64,000 bases of DNA from JACCZR01 sp963844805 (GCA_963844805.1 CAWJPU010000013.1:1-64000); one strand, 5' to 3'; counted from the first letter of the stretch, positions 1 to 7,878 are shown. Translations and numbers: made by a program. Notes: generated from the letters alone by a model not told the origin.

Positions 1-17
1 TCGGCTGGCGCCGTGGG

Positions 18-200
18 CTAGTGGCCTCCGCCCGCCTGATCCAGGTTGTCCTCGGCCTTCTCGACCGCCTCCTGGTCGACTTCGGGGTTCCCGGGAGGCG
101 TGGTCGCCTCGTGGGTGGGGTCGCGCGGGCTCGTGGTGTCTTTCGCCCTCTTCGTTCTCTCGGCCCTTCGCTCATTGTTCGGCCCTACCCCGCTGGACAC
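18..200 (-). CDS. Small charged hypothetical protein
   Basis: A 60-residue ORF that I do not recognise. It is strongly hydrophilic, has no Cys, signal peptide or membrane segment, and ends in an acidic helix-like stretch (DQEAVEKAEDNLDQ) followed by a Gly-rich end. It begins 6 nt after the stop of the lipoate-ligase gene on the same strand, so it may be its last operon member. The overlapping plus-strand ORF is Arg/Gly-rich nonsense, typical of a GC-rich shadow, which favours this strand. ATG start; no ribosome site is obvious. Confidence 0.45.
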   Translation of the reverse strand: MSSGVGPNNERRAERTKRAKDTTSPRDPTHEATTPPGNPEVDQEAVEKAEDNLDQAGGGH

Positions 201-206
201 GCCGCC

Positions 207-962
207 CTAGTCGCCCGGGGAGAGGTGCTCGGGCGCCAGGCGGCGGGCCAGCTCCAGCGTCTCCTCGTCCAGCTCCGCCGTCACCAGGTCGTGCTCGCGC
301 GCGAAGGCGTCGCGCAGCGCCTGGGGGAGACGTCGTCGAAGCCCACGCCCGGCAGCTCGTCGGCCACCGCGCCGGTGGCCTCGGGGCGCCAGTCGAGCCC
401 CATCGCCTCGTAGACCGGCACGAGGATCTCGTTGACCCGCTCCGCGCCCTCGACCACCAGCACACCGCCCACGTGGGCACCGCCGGAGATCAGCCGCTGC
501 CCCACCCCCATGAGCTCGTTCCGCCCGCCCGCGCTCACCGAGTGCGACCCCGGGCAGTACTCGCCCGGCACCTCGCCCACCCGCGCGTCGACGCCCAGCG
601 AGCGCAGGGCCGGCGCCACCCGGTGGGCGATCGCGTCGAAGCGCGGCCGCACGCCCGGGCGCGGGTCGGGGTCCGGGATGGCGTGGGAGAAGGAGAGCGT
701 GCCCTCGTGGAAGACCGCCGCCCGCCCGCCCGCCAGGCGCTCGATGGCCTCGTAGCCGCCCGCGCGCGCCGCGCGCACCGCGTCCCGGTAGCCGGGGCCG
801 ACCACGTCGAGCTTGCCGAAGGCGACCATCCGGCCCGGGCCGGGCCAGGCGCAGCGTCTCGGGGAGCTCGCCGGCCGCCACCCGCTCCAGCAGCGCGCGG
901 GACACGGCGGTGTCCAGCGCCGGGTCGTCCGGCAGCGACGTCTCCAGGACTCGTAGAGTCAC
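207..962 (-). CDS. Lipoate-protein ligase A-like protein (two frameshifts)
   Basis: Member of the biotin/lipoate A/B ligase-octanoyltransferase family, which attaches lipoyl or octanoyl groups to E2 and H proteins. The N-terminus (VTLRVLETSLPDDPALD, GTG start at 962) is in one frame. The core (MVAFGKLDVVGPGYRDAV, then a Ser/Gly-rich segment with GRNELMGVGQR) is in a second from about 832. The C-terminal helix ending in RRLAPEHLSPGD is back in the first from about 320. Removing one base near 830 and adding one near 325 gives a 251-residue protein, normal for the family. The family's usual RRxxGG motif is not obvious, so the exact substrate is open. Its start lies only 6 nt from the divergent carbonic anhydrase start. 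Confidence 0.7.
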   Translation of the reverse strand: MTLRVLETSLPDDPALDTAVSRALLERVAAGELPETLRLARPGPDGRLRQARRGRPRLPGRGARGARGRLRGHRAPGGRAGGGLPRGHALLLPRHPGPRPAPGRAAALRRDRPPGGAGPALAGRRRAGGRGAGRVLPGVALGERGRAERAHGGGAAADLRRCPRGRCAGGRGRGAGQRDPRAGLRGDGARLAPRGHRRGGRRAAGRGLRRRLPQALRDAFAREHDLVTAELDEETLELARRLAPEHLSPGD

Positions 963-968
963 CGGCCC

Positions 969-1386
969 GTGCGCCCCGCCAAGAACATCGCCGTGGTGTC
1001 CTGCATGGACGCCCGCCTGGCCCCGGCCCGCATCCTCGGCCTCGAGCAGGGGGACGCGCACGTGATCCGCAACGCCGGCGGCGTGGTCACCGACGAGGAG
1101 ATCCGCTCACTGGCCATCTCGCAGCATCTGCTGGGCACGACGGAGATCATGCTCATCCAGCACACGGACTGCGGGATGCTGAAGATCACCGACGAGGAGT
1201 TCGCCGAGCTGATGGAGCGCGAGGCCGGCGAGCGGCCCCCGTGGCAGCGCACGCGCGTTCGCCGACCTCGAGGAGAGCGTGCGCGAGTCCAAGCGCCGCA
1301 TCGAGGCCAGCCCGTTCATCCCCAGCAAGCGGGTGCGGGGCTTCGTCTACGAGGTGGAGAGCGGCGAGCTGCGCGAGGTGACCTGA
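969..1386 (+). CDS. Beta-class carbonic anhydrase (frameshifted, N-terminally short)
   Basis: Cytoplasmic zinc enzyme interconverting CO2 and bicarbonate. The beta-class zinc site is complete: Cys and the Asp/Arg pair in VSCMDARL, then His and Cys in HTDCGM. The layout resembles the small mycobacterial Rv1284 type. The reading frame breaks near 1250; removing one base there joins EAGERPPWQR to FADLEESVRESKRRIEASPF and restores a 138-residue protein ending VESGELREVT. The start used (GTG 969) lies directly before the first zinc ligand region, so about 20-25 residues usual at the N-terminus are missing, and the divergent gene is only 6 nt away. Part of the intergenic region may have been lost in assembly. 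Confidence 0.85.
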
Positions 1387-1390
1387 GACT

Positions 1391-1445
1391 GAGTCGAGGG
1401 AGCGGTGCTCGGCCGACCAACGCTCGGCCTGCGCTCCGGCCCTAG
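1391..1445 (-). repeat. Hairpin repeat element, copy 1
   Basis: A 55-bp element that, read on the minus strand, begins CTAGGGCCGGAGCGCAGGCC and continues into a TCGGCC arm and CACCG. It is a close match to copies at 2941, 25781 and 25837. GGCCGA and TCGGCC can pair around a 6-7 nt loop. Its first CTAG contains the TAG stop of the MIP18-family gene, so the element follows that gene exactly and separates it from the convergent carbonic anhydrase. Confidence 0.8.
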
Positions 1446-1738
1446 AAGCCCAGCGCGAACTTGGCCTCTTCGCTCATCCGCTCGGGCGTCCACGGCGGCG
1501 TGAAGACCATCTTCGGGTAGACGCGCTCCACCCCGTCGAGCTCTCCGACGAACTCCTCCATCTGCTCGGAGACCTGCGGGCCGATCGGACAGCCGGGCGA
1601 GGTGAGCGTGAAAGTGACGAACACCTCGGGGCCCTCCACCTCCACGTCGTAGACCAGGCCGAGCTCGACGAAGTCCAGACCGAGCTCGGGGTCGATCACG
1701 TTGGTCAGCGCTTCGGTGACTTCGTCCTTCGTTGGCAC
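1442..1738 (-). CDS. MIP18/DUF59 family protein (SufT/PaaD-like)
   Basis: A 98-residue protein of the DUF59/MIP18 family, small factors that help assemble or deliver iron-sulfur clusters; relatives include SufT and the PaaD subunit of phenylacetyl-CoA epoxidase. Diagnostic features are the opening VTEALTNVIDPELGLDFVEL, the conserved TSPGCP with its Cys near residue 50, and a VFTPPWTPERMSEEAK tail typical of the group. No suf operon is nearby, so the client is unknown. GTG start at 1738, preceded at 6 nt by a TAACCT box (minus strand), consistent with a leaderless transcript. Confidence 0.85.
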   Translation of the reverse strand: MPTKDEVTEALTNVIDPELGLDFVELGLVYDVEVEGPEVFVTFTLTSPGCPIGPQVSEQMEEFVGELDGVERVYPKMVFTPPWTPERMSEEAKFALGF

Positions 1739-1763
1739 ACCCCCAGGTTAGTAGGGTCGATTC
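1739..1763. promoter_or_regulatory. Back-to-back leaderless promoters
   Basis: The 25-bp gap between the divergent MIP18-family and FxsA genes contains a minus-strand TAACCT (1745-1750) 6 nt before the GTG at 1738 and a plus-strand TAGGGT (1752-1757) 6 nt before the ATG at 1764. Both fit actinobacterial TANNNT -10 boxes whose transcript would start at or next to the start codon. Neither gene has a Shine-Dalgarno sequence. Confidence 0.5.
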
Positions 1764-2231
1764 ATGCGTCTTGTCGGCCTCGTGGTGGCCTTCATCGTCC
1801 TCCCGATCGCCGAGCTCTACCTGATCTGGAAGGTCGGCGACAGCATCGGGATCCTCCCCACGCTGGCCCTCCTGGCCCTGGACTCGATCATCGGCTCAGT
1901 GCTGCTGCGCACGCAGGGCCGCGCCGTGTGGCGGCGCTTCCAGGCGACGATGCAGGCCGGGCGGATGCCGCACCGCGAGGTGCAGGACGGCGTGCTCGTG
2001 ATCTTCGGCGGCGCGCTGCTGATCACCCCCGGCTTCCTCACCGACATCCTCGGGCTGCTGCTGCTCATCCCGCCCACCCGGGCGGTGGTCCGCCGCTTAG
2101 TGATGAAGGCTCTGACGCGGCGGGCGGTGTCCCGCGTGGCCGACGGCCAGGGCCGGCCCGAGCGCGGCGTGTGGGACGTCGACGGCACCGCCACAGAGGT
2201 CGAGCCGGAGCACCAGCGACTCCCCCGGTGA
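1764..2231 (+). CDS. fxsA: FxsA family membrane protein
   Basis: A 155-residue inner-membrane protein of the FxsA/YjeG family, first named for suppressing phage exclusion; its cellular role is not settled. Hydrophobic helices lie at about residues 3-22, 28-48 and 77-105. The family signatures are IAELYLIWKVG, a conserved GxxLLRxQG-like turn after helix 2, and the GGALLITPGFLTDILG segment. A charged cytoplasmic tail follows VRRLVMKALTRRAV. ATG start with a TAGGGT box 6 nt upstream. Its stop overlaps the GTG of the next gene (GTGA), so the two are probably translationally coupled. Confidence 0.9.
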   Translation: MRLVGLVVAFIVLPIAELYLIWKVGDSIGILPTLALLALDSIIGSVLLRTQGRAVWRRFQATMQAGRMPHREVQDGVLVIFGGALLITPGFLTDILGLLLLIPPTRAVVRRLVMKALTRRAVSRVADGQGRPERGVWDVDGTATEVEPEHQRLPR

Positions 2232-2935
2232 GCGACCCCGCCCTCTCCGTCGCCTTCTTCGACCCGGCGCGCCAGGTCCATGGCCTCGCGCGCTCGGGCG
2301 CGACGCTGCTGTTCGAGGGCTCGCGCTCGCTCGTGCTCGACGAGCCCGCCCGCCTGGAGCCCTCCGGCGACGGCTGGGAGGCGAGCATCGGCAATCGCTT
2401 CGAGGTCCGGCTGCAGCCTGTCTCCGAGCCCGTGGAGCTCGCCGGCAACCGCGTGCGCGTCTGCACGGTGACCGGCAGCGTGGGCGGGACGCCGGTCGAC
2501 GCCCTCGGCACGGTCAGCGAGACCCTGCGCGCGCCGGCCTGGGGCGAGCTGGAGGCCCTGCGCGCGATCTCGGTCCTGGCCGGGCCCGGCCACGCGGTGC
2601 TGGCCGTGGCGCGCCGTGCCCGCGGGGCGCCCGGCCACGGCGAGGAGCTGGTGAACGCGGCGCTGATCGCCGACGGCGAGGTGAAGGCCGTGGAGGACGC
2701 GCGCATCTCGACCATCTACGACGGCGAAGGCCGCCAGCGCAACGCCGGGCTCGAGCTGTGGCTGCCCGAGGAGGATTTCCCGCGCCGGGCCTCCGGGTCG
2801 GTGACCGCCGGCTCCTCGCTGGAGCTCGAGGGCCTCGACGTGCACGCCGCCGTCTTCTCCTGGCGGCTCGAGGGCCAGGAGGCCGTGGGCCAGTACGAGC
2901 TGGCCGTGCGGGCCACCGCGCCCGACGCCGCGTGA
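2228..2935 (+). CDS. Conserved hypothetical protein, beta-rich
   Basis: A 235-residue soluble protein with no domain I can name. It has no signal peptide and no Cys other than one in VRVCTVTG. The alternation of short hydrophobic strands (ATLLFEG, SLVLDEP, FEVRLQP) suggests a beta-sandwich or barrel with two similar halves. The last strand region reads AVFSWRLEGQEAVGQYEL. It starts with a GTG inside the FxsA stop codon and ends overlapping the GTG of the HAD gene, forming a three-gene operon fxsA-this-HAD. The tight coupling is the main reason to believe the frame. Confidence 0.6.
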   Translation: MSDPALSVAFFDPARQVHGLARSGATLLFEGSRSLVLDEPARLEPSGDGWEASIGNRFEVRLQPVSEPVELAGNRVRVCTVTGSVGGTPVDALGTVSETLRAPAWGELEALRAISVLAGPGHAVLAVARRARGAPGHGEELVNAALIADGEVKAVEDARISTIYDGEGRQRNAGLELWLPEEDFPRRASGSVTAGSSLELEGLDVHAAVFSWRLEGQEAVGQYELAVRATAPDAA

Positions 2936-3609
2936 CCCGCAGCGCCGGAGCGCAGGCCGGGCGTCGGCCGGCCGAGCACCGCCGCTCGACCCCTTCCGCC
3001 GTGGTCAGCGACTTCGGCGGGGTGCTCACCTCTCCCCTGTTCGCGGCGCTGGAGGAGTACGCCGCGAGCTGCGGCACCACGCTCTCGGACCTGGGCGTCG
3101 CGATGGGCGCGGCGACGCGGCGTGCGGGTGTGCACCCGCTGTACGCGCTCGAGCGCGGCGAGGTCACCGAGGTGGAGTTCATGCGCCAGGTGTCCGCCGA
3201 GCTGCCCGAGGGGGTGGAGCTCACCGAGCTCGGCGAGGGCTACTTCACGCGCCTGGAACGCAACGAGGCGATGCTCGACTACCTCGCCGAGCTGCGCGGA
3301 CGGGGCCTGCGCCTGGCGCTGTGCACGAACAACGTGCGCGAGTGGGAGCCGAGGTGGCGCTCGATGCTGCACGAGATCGACGAGCTGTTCGAGGTCATCG
3401 TCGACTCGGGCTTCGTGGGCACGCGCAAGCCCGAGCCCGAGATCTATTCGATCGTGCTGGAGCGGCTCGGGCTGCCCGGAAGCGAGTGCGTGTTCGTGGA
3501 CGACGTGGAGGACAACTGCATCGCCGCCGCCGAGGCCGGCATGCACCCGGTGCACTTCCGCGACTCCGAGCAGGCCATCGCCGAGATGCGCGCCCTGCTC
3601 AGCAGCTAG
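2932..3609 (+). CDS. HAD-superfamily hydrolase
   Basis: Haloacid dehalogenase-fold phosphatase, subfamily IA-like. Motif I is VVSDFGGVLTSP (Asp nucleophile), motif II LALCTNN, motif III the Lys in TRKPEPEIY, and motif IV FVDDVEDN. The substrate cannot be told from sequence. The GTG at 2932 overlaps the upstream stop (GTGA) and gives 225 residues, but the first 23 codons are encoded by a copy of the 54-bp hairpin repeat. Without them the protein would begin at GTG 3001, directly at motif I and with almost no leader, so the upstream start is preferred. The C-terminus overlaps the convergent nuclease gene by 11 nt. Confidence 0.85.
   Translation: MTRSAGAQAGRRPAEHRRSTPSAVVSDFGGVLTSPLFAALEEYAASCGTTLSDLGVAMGAATRRAGVHPLYALERGEVTEVEFMRQVSAELPEGVELTELGEGYFTRLERNEAMLDYLAELRGRGLRLALCTNNVREWEPRWRSMLHEIDELFEVIVDSGFVGTRKPEPEIYSIVLERLGLPGSECVFVDDVEDNCIAAAEAGMHPVHFRDSEQAIAEMRALLSS
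2941..2992 (+). repeat. Hairpin repeat element, copy 2 (inside HAD reading frame)
   Basis: The sequence starts AGCGCCGGAGCGCAGGCCGG and runs through GGCCGAGCACCGCCGCTCGA, matching the copies at 25781 and 25837 except for changes in the loop region. Here the element is translated in frame as the N-terminus of the HAD protein (SAGAQAGRRPAEHRRST). Confidence 0.75.
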
Positions 3610-4063
3610 CCCAGAGTCCGCGGCGGGCATCGCGGGCGCGCCGCGCGGCCTCCTCGATCTGCGGGGCGAGGTCGTCGTTGGGGCGGATGGTCAGCGGCCG
3701 CGCCAGGCCGCGCTCGGCCAGCGTCTCGTTGAGGCTCGTCTCACCGCCGGTGAACACGTAGGCGAGCGAGCGCCCGTAGCGGTCGCGGCGCTCGAGGCCC
3801 TCGGTCACCCCCACCCGCCGGCCCGGCGACAGCTCGCGCTTCACGTAGCTCGAGGCCTCGGGCCCGAAGCACTCCTGCCGTCCGTGCACCTCGGGCGTGT
3901 CGATGCCGATCAGGCGTGTCTTGCCGTGGCCGCTGAGCACGACGGTGTCGCCGTCGACGACGCGCACGACGCGCTCCGACCCCTCGGGCTCGACCGTGCT
4001 CGCGGAGCAGCCCGCGAGCAGGAGCGCGGCGGCTAGTTGTCCGAGCCTAAGCGGTCCCAGCAG
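3599..4063 (-). CDS. Secreted thermonuclease-like (SNase) lipoprotein
   Basis: Staphylococcal-nuclease-fold protein, expected to cut DNA or RNA outside the membrane with Ca2+. The fold signature is VVRVVDGDTVVLSG, then RLIGIDTPEVHG, and DRYGRSLAYV with the Arg/Glu catalytic set, followed by the usual LNETLAERGLARP helix. A lipobox LLLAGC lies just before the domain, so it is probably a membrane-anchored lipoprotein. The start is unclear: in frame I see only CTG codons (4063) before the signal sequence, and it overlaps the end of the upstream gene by about 30 nt. A frameshift or rare start is possible. The 3' end overlaps the HAD gene. Confidence 0.8.
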   Translation of the reverse strand: MLGPLRLGQLAAALLLAGCSASTVEPEGSERVVRVVDGDTVVLSGHGKTRLIGIDTPEVHGRQECFGPEASSYVKRELSPGRRVGVTEGLERRDRYGRSLAYVFTGGETSLNETLAERGLARPLTIRPNDDLAPQIEEAARRARDARRGLWASC

Positions 4064-4527
4064 TACAACTCGACCGCCTCGGCCGCGAGCTCCATCGTGC
4101 GCTCGTTCGAGAGCCAGGGCAGGACCGCGTCGAGCGCCTGCTCCTCGCTGGCGCCCGAGTCGAACACGTCGTCGCCGCGGAAGCCGGCGGCGATGCGCAG
4201 GGCCTCGCGGCGGTGCTCGCCCAGCTGGTTGAAGGCCCGCATCAGGAACTCCTTGTTGGCGATCGGCTGGGCGATCTCCAGGGAGGCGTGCCAGGCGGCG
4301 AGCATCGAGAGGTCCTCCTCGTCGAGGTCCTCGACGGCCTTGGCGTAGTGGACCTCCAGCTCGTCCTCCGGGATCTCGTCGACCCACGCGCGCACGAGCT
4401 CGCCCAGCAGCTGCCGACGGGCCTCACGCCCGATGGACTCGGCTACGACTCTGATTGCTTCGTGGGGTTCGATGAAGCAGAGAGGCACCTGGAACAGCTC
4501 CCTGATCGCGTGGCGGGACGCGACCAA
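4033..4527 (-). CDS. Hypothetical acidic alpha-helical protein
   Basis: A 164-residue protein I do not recognise. It looks all-helical and acidic, with an HYAKAVEDLDEEDLSMLAAW helix near the middle and a WDRLGSDN end. There is no signal peptide, Cys pair or repeat. TTG 4527 gives the full length; GTG 4488 (VPLCFIEPHEA) is a shorter alternative. It lies between two lipoprotein genes on the same strand, 11 nt after one and overlapping the next, which suggests cotranscription rather than a shared pathway. Confidence 0.55.
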   Translation of the reverse strand: MVASRHAIRELFQVPLCFIEPHEAIRVVAESIGREARRQLLGELVRAWVDEIPEDELEVHYAKAVEDLDEEDLSMLAAWHASLEIAQPIANKEFLMRAFNQLGEHRREALRIAAGFRGDDVFDSGASEEQALDAVLPWLSNERTMELAAEAVELYCWDRLGSDN

Positions 4528-4538
4528 GGTACGGGCGC

Positions 4539-5042
4539 CTATGGACGGAACGAGACGATCTGCCAGCGCTTTCCCGCGCGGCGGAGAACGACCGTCTGCC
4601 CACCTCCCAATTTGGCGGTTGCGCGTGAGCCCTCCACCTTCACCGAGGTCACCGAGAACTCGTCCGAAGTGGGCAGCCGGAAGGGATCGATCCCGGCCTG
4701 CCGGCCGCAGGCCTGCAAAGCCTCGACGCCCTGCGCCCCGCCCGGATCGCGGCCCAGGACGCGGCAGAAGGACGGCCCGTCGCCCAGCTCCACCGCCTGG
4801 ATCAGCTCGCCCACCGTTCGGGCGATCTCGCGCCGCGGGCCGTTGGTCAGGACCTCGGGCGGAGTCGTCTTCTGCCGCGTGGTCTCCCGCGGGGCGGTGG
4901 TGGTCGCGGTGGACTCCGGCGGCGGCTTCTCGGCCGTGGTGGTGCCGACCGTCTTGGGGTCCTCGCGGACCGCTTTGTCGTCGTCTCCGCCGCAGCCGGC
5001 GAGGACGAGCATCAGGACGATGAGGAGCCAGCGCCTGCCCAT
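4539..5042 (-). CDS. Lipoprotein with Thr/Pro linker and small globular domain
   Basis: A 167-residue predicted lipoprotein. Signal segment LLIVLMLVLAGC ends in a clear lipobox, followed by GGDDD and a Thr/Pro/Glu-rich linker to about residue 70. A small domain follows (REIARTVGELIQAVELGDG, then FCRVLG and a two-Cys LQACGR) and ends in a beta-hairpin (VVLRRAGKRWQIVSF). That ending looks like NTF2/DUF4878-type lumazine-binding-like domains common in actinobacterial lipoproteins, which I infer only from shape. ATG at 5042; divergent from pobA with 30 nt between. Confidence 0.7.
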   Translation of the reverse strand: MGRRWLLIVLMLVLAGCGGDDDKAVREDPKTVGTTTAEKPPPESTATTTAPRETTRQKTTPPEVLTNGPRREIARTVGELIQAVELGDGPSFCRVLGRDPGGAQGVEALQACGRQAGIDPFRLPTSDEFSVTSVKVEGSRATAKLGGGQTVVLRRAGKRWQIVSFRP

Positions 5043-5059
5043 CGGGGTCAGGCTAGCCG

Positions 5060-5072
5060 TACGATCCGCGGC
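5060..5072 (+). promoter_or_regulatory. Putative leaderless promoter of pobA
   Basis: TACGAT at 5060-5065 lies 7 nt before the GTG of pobA, in the 30-bp gap to the divergent lipoprotein gene. No Shine-Dalgarno is present, so a leaderless mRNA is likely. Confidence 0.4.
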
Positions 5073-6248
5073 GTGGGCGCGGTCCGCACGCAGGTCGCAA
5101 TCGTGGGCGCTGGGCCGGCCGGTCTGGTGCTCGGGCACCTGCTCCACGGGCTCGGCATCGAAGCGGTCGTGCTCGAGGCCCGCGATCGCGACTACGTCGA
5201 GTCGCGCGTGCGCGCCGGGGTGCTGGAGCAGGGCACAGTCGACCTGCTGCGGGAGACGGGCGTGGCCGAGCGGCTCGACCGCGAGGGGATGGTCCACGAG
5301 GGCGTCGAGCTGCGCTTCGCCGGCCGCCCCCACCGCATCGACTTCGCGGATTTGACGGGCGGCAAGAGCATCACCATCTACGGACAGCAGGAGGTGGTGA
5401 AGGACCTCATCGCCGCCCGGCTCGAGTCGGGCGCGGCCCTTCTGTTCGAGGTCGAGGACGTGCGCGTCGATCCGGAGCGCCCGCTGGTGCGCTACCGCCA
5501 CGACGGCGAAGACCACGAGCTGTCCTGCGACTACGTGGCCGGCTGCGACGGCTTCCACGGCGTCTGCCGCGACGCTCTGCCGCCCGGCACGCTGCGCCTT
5601 CACGAGCGCGAGTACCCGTACGCCTGGTTCGGAGTGCTGGCCGAGGCGGCTCCGTCCACCGAGGAGCTCGTCTACTGCCACTCCGATCGCGGCTTCGCGC
5701 TCTACAGCATGCGCTCCCCGACGCTGTCGCGCCTGTACTTCCAGTGCGACGCCGACGAGGATCCCGACCGCTGGGACGACCACGCCATCTGGGCGGAGCT
5801 CGGCGCGCGCCTGGCGCTCGAGGATGGCGGGCGGCCCGGCGAGGGCCCGATCATCGAGAAGGGCGTGACCCCCATGCGCTCGTTCGTGGCCGAGCCCATG
5901 CAGCACGGGCGCCTGTTCCTCGCCGGCGACGCGGTGCACATCGTCCCGCCCACCGGCGCCAAGGGCATGAACCTCGCCATCGCCGACGTGCGAGTGCTCG
6001 CAGAGGCCCTGCACCGCCACTACCGGGATGGGGACGATGCTGGGCTGGCCTCCTATTCGGAGGAGTGCCTGCGGCGCGTGTGGCGCACCCAGCACTTCTC
6101 CTACTGGATGACCTCGATGCTCCACCGTCCGCCCGGCGACGACGACGGCTTCGCGACCCGCCTGCAGCTCGCCCAACTGGAGTACGTCTGCTCGTCGCGC
6201 GCCGCCTCGACGATGCTGGCCGAGAACTACGTCGGGGTGGTGTCGTGA
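5073..6248 (+). CDS. pobA: 4-hydroxybenzoate 3-monooxygenase
   Basis: Flavoprotein hydroxylase converting 4-hydroxybenzoate to protocatechuate with NADPH or NADH and O2, feeding the beta-ketoadipate pathway. The 391 residues match the family's 390-394. FAD-binding GxGxxG is VAIVGAGPAGLVLG at residues 7-20, followed by VVLEARDRDYVESRVRAG, a hallmark of the PobA group (ESRxRAG). The second flavin motif LFLAGDAVHIVPPTGAKGMN sits near residue 285, and the DG motif is YVAGCDGFHG near 155. Its TGA overlaps the ATG of pcaB. With pcaB, pcaC, pcaH and pcaG nearby, protocatechuate is clearly the product. Confidence 0.95.
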   Translation: MGAVRTQVAIVGAGPAGLVLGHLLHGLGIEAVVLEARDRDYVESRVRAGVLEQGTVDLLRETGVAERLDREGMVHEGVELRFAGRPHRIDFADLTGGKSITIYGQQEVVKDLIAARLESGAALLFEVEDVRVDPERPLVRYRHDGEDHELSCDYVAGCDGFHGVCRDALPPGTLRLHEREYPYAWFGVLAEAAPSTEELVYCHSDRGFALYSMRSPTLSRLYFQCDADEDPDRWDDHAIWAELGARLALEDGGRPGEGPIIEKGVTPMRSFVAEPMQHGRLFLAGDAVHIVPPTGAKGMNLAIADVRVLAEALHRHYRDGDDAGLASYSEECLRRVWRTQHFSYWMTSMLHRPPGDDDGFATRLQLAQLEYVCSSRAASTMLAENYVGVVS

Positions 6249-7522
6249 TGGGCGACCTGTTCGAGGCGATGTACGTGCCGCCCGGGTTGCGGGAGGCCGT
6301 GTCGGGCCGCGCGTGGGTGCAGGCGATGCTGGACTTCGAGGCCGCGCTGGCCCGTGCGGTGGCGCCGCCCGAGGCCGCCCAGGAGATCGCCGCCGCGTGC
6401 CGCGCGGAGGGCTTCGACGTCGGCGAGCTGGCCGAGGCCGCGCGGGCGACCGGCAACCCCGCCGCGCCGCTGGTGACGCGGCTGACCGACGCGGTGGGCG
6501 GCGAGGCGGCCGGGTGGGTCCACACCGGCGCCACCAGCCAGGACGCGCTGGACAGCGCCGAGATGCTCGTGGCGCGCCGGGCGCTCGGCCCGGTCGACTC
6601 CGAGCTGGCCGGAGCGGCCGCCGAGTGTGCTCGGTTGGCCGAGGAGCACCGCGACACGCCGATGGTCGCCCGCACCCTGCTCCAGCAGGCGCTGCCCACG
6701 ACCTTCGGCCTGAAGGCGGCGGGCTGGCTGTCGGCATTGCTGGCGGCCCGCCGGCGCCTGCGCGACGTGCCGCTGGCCGTGCAGCTGGGTGGCGGCGCGG
6801 GCACGCTGGCCTCGCTCGGGGCGGACGGCCCGGCGGCCGTCGAGCGCGTGGCCGCCGAGCTGGGCCTCGAGGCTCCCGGTCTGCCCTGGCACTCCGACCG
6901 CGGCCGCGTGGGCGAGCTGGGCGCCGCGCTGGCGCTGGCCGCGGGCGCCGCGGAGAAGGCCGCGCTGGACCTGGTCCTGCTGGCCCAGACGGAGGTGGGC
7001 GAGGTGGCCGAGGCCACCGGCCGCGGCGGTTCCTCGACGCTGCCCCAGAAGCGCAACCCGGTGGGGGCCACGATGGCGATCGCCTGTGCGCGCCGCGCCC
7101 GCGGTGAGGCGTCGGTCCTGCTTGCCTCCATGCCCGAGGAGCTCGAGCGCGGCGCGGGCGGCTGGCAGTCCGAGTGGCAGGCGCTGAGCGGGGCGCTGGC
7201 CGCCGTGGGCGGCGCGGCGTGGGCCCTGCGGGAGGCGCTGGAGGGCCTCGAGGTGCGACCAGGGCGCATGCGCGAGAACCTCGACGCGAGCGGTGGGCTG
7301 GTGATGGCCGAGGCGGTGGTCACCGCGCTCGCCCCCCGGATGGGCCGGCAGGCGGCCCACGACCTGGTGGGCCGCGCCGCGCGCTCGGAGCGCGGGCTGC
7401 GGGCGGAGCTGAGCGGCGAGCTCTCCGAGGACGAGCTGGACGCCGCGCTGGACCCGAACCGGTACCTCGGCGCGGCCGGCGAGTTCGTCGACCGGGCCCT
7501 TGCTGAATGGAGACAGTGGTGA
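6248..7522 (+). CDS. pcaB: 3-carboxy-cis,cis-muconate cycloisomerase
   Basis: Fumarase/aspartase-superfamily enzyme lactonising 3-carboxymuconate to 4-carboxymuconolactone, the second ring-cleavage step after PcaHG. Conserved regions are THTGATSQD-like WVHTGATSQDALDS near residue 95, TLLQQALPTTFGLK near 145, and the superfamily signature GGSSTLPQKRNPV near 260, which carries the mobile-loop Ser. The 424 residues are slightly shorter than the 440-450 common in relatives but all three regions are present. The ATG overlaps the pobA stop (TGATG). The 3' end overlaps pcaC. Confidence 0.93.
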   Translation: MGDLFEAMYVPPGLREAVSGRAWVQAMLDFEAALARAVAPPEAAQEIAAACRAEGFDVGELAEAARATGNPAAPLVTRLTDAVGGEAAGWVHTGATSQDALDSAEMLVARRALGPVDSELAGAAAECARLAEEHRDTPMVARTLLQQALPTTFGLKAAGWLSALLAARRRLRDVPLAVQLGGGAGTLASLGADGPAAVERVAAELGLEAPGLPWHSDRGRVGELGAALALAAGAAEKAALDLVLLAQTEVGEVAEATGRGGSSTLPQKRNPVGATMAIACARRARGEASVLLASMPEELERGAGGWQSEWQALSGALAAVGGAAWALREALEGLEVRPGRMRENLDASGGLVMAEAVVTALAPRMGRQAAHDLVGRAARSERGLRAELSGELSEDELDAALDPNRYLGAAGEFVDRALAEWRQW

Positions 7523-7878
7523 ACGACGGCGAGCGAAACCGGCGCGAGGTGCTGGGCGATGAGTACGTCGACCAGGCCAAGGAGCGCATCACGCCCCTGA
7601 CGGCGGACTTCCAGGACCTGATCACCCGCTACGCGTGGGGCGAGGTCTGGGAGCGCCCCGGCCTCGACCGCCGCATGCGCAGCGCCATCACCGTCACGGC
7701 GCTGGTAGCCGGTGGTCATCACGAGGAACTCGGCATGCACGTGCGCGCCGCGCTGCGCAACGGGCTGAGCCAAGAGGAGGTCGCCGAGGTGCTGCTGCAC
7801 AGCGCGATCTACTGCGGCGTGCCCGCGGCCAACTCGGCGTTCGCGGTGCTGCGGCGGGTGCTCGAAGAGGAGGGCTAG
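7507..7878 (+). CDS. pcaC: 4-carboxymuconolactone decarboxylase
   Basis: Decarboxylates 4-carboxymuconolactone to the beta-ketoadipate enol-lactone. The 120-123-residue stand-alone protein carries family signatures: GDEYVDQAKERITPLTADFQ, ITRYAWGEVWERPGLDRR, the GGHHEELGMHVRAAL helix with its His pair, and EVLLHSAIYCGVPAAN with the conserved Cys. The ATG at 7507 gives the listed length, but the GTG at 7519 overlaps the pcaB stop as GTGA, the pattern used elsewhere here, and may be the real start. In many actinobacteria pcaC is fused to pcaD as pcaL; here the protein ends after the PcaC domain and no PcaD is visible. Confidence 0.93.
   Translation: METVVNDGERNRREVLGDEYVDQAKERITPLTADFQDLITRYAWGEVWERPGLDRRMRSAITVTALVAGGHHEELGMHVRAALRNGLSQEEVAEVLLHSAIYCGVPAANSAFAVLRRVLEEEG

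Noticed and set aside
4539..6737. A 732-residue open frame on the minus strand
   Set aside because: Only its last 167 residues (from ATG 5042) look like a protein; the rest is the antisense of pobA and part of pcaB and has no motif.
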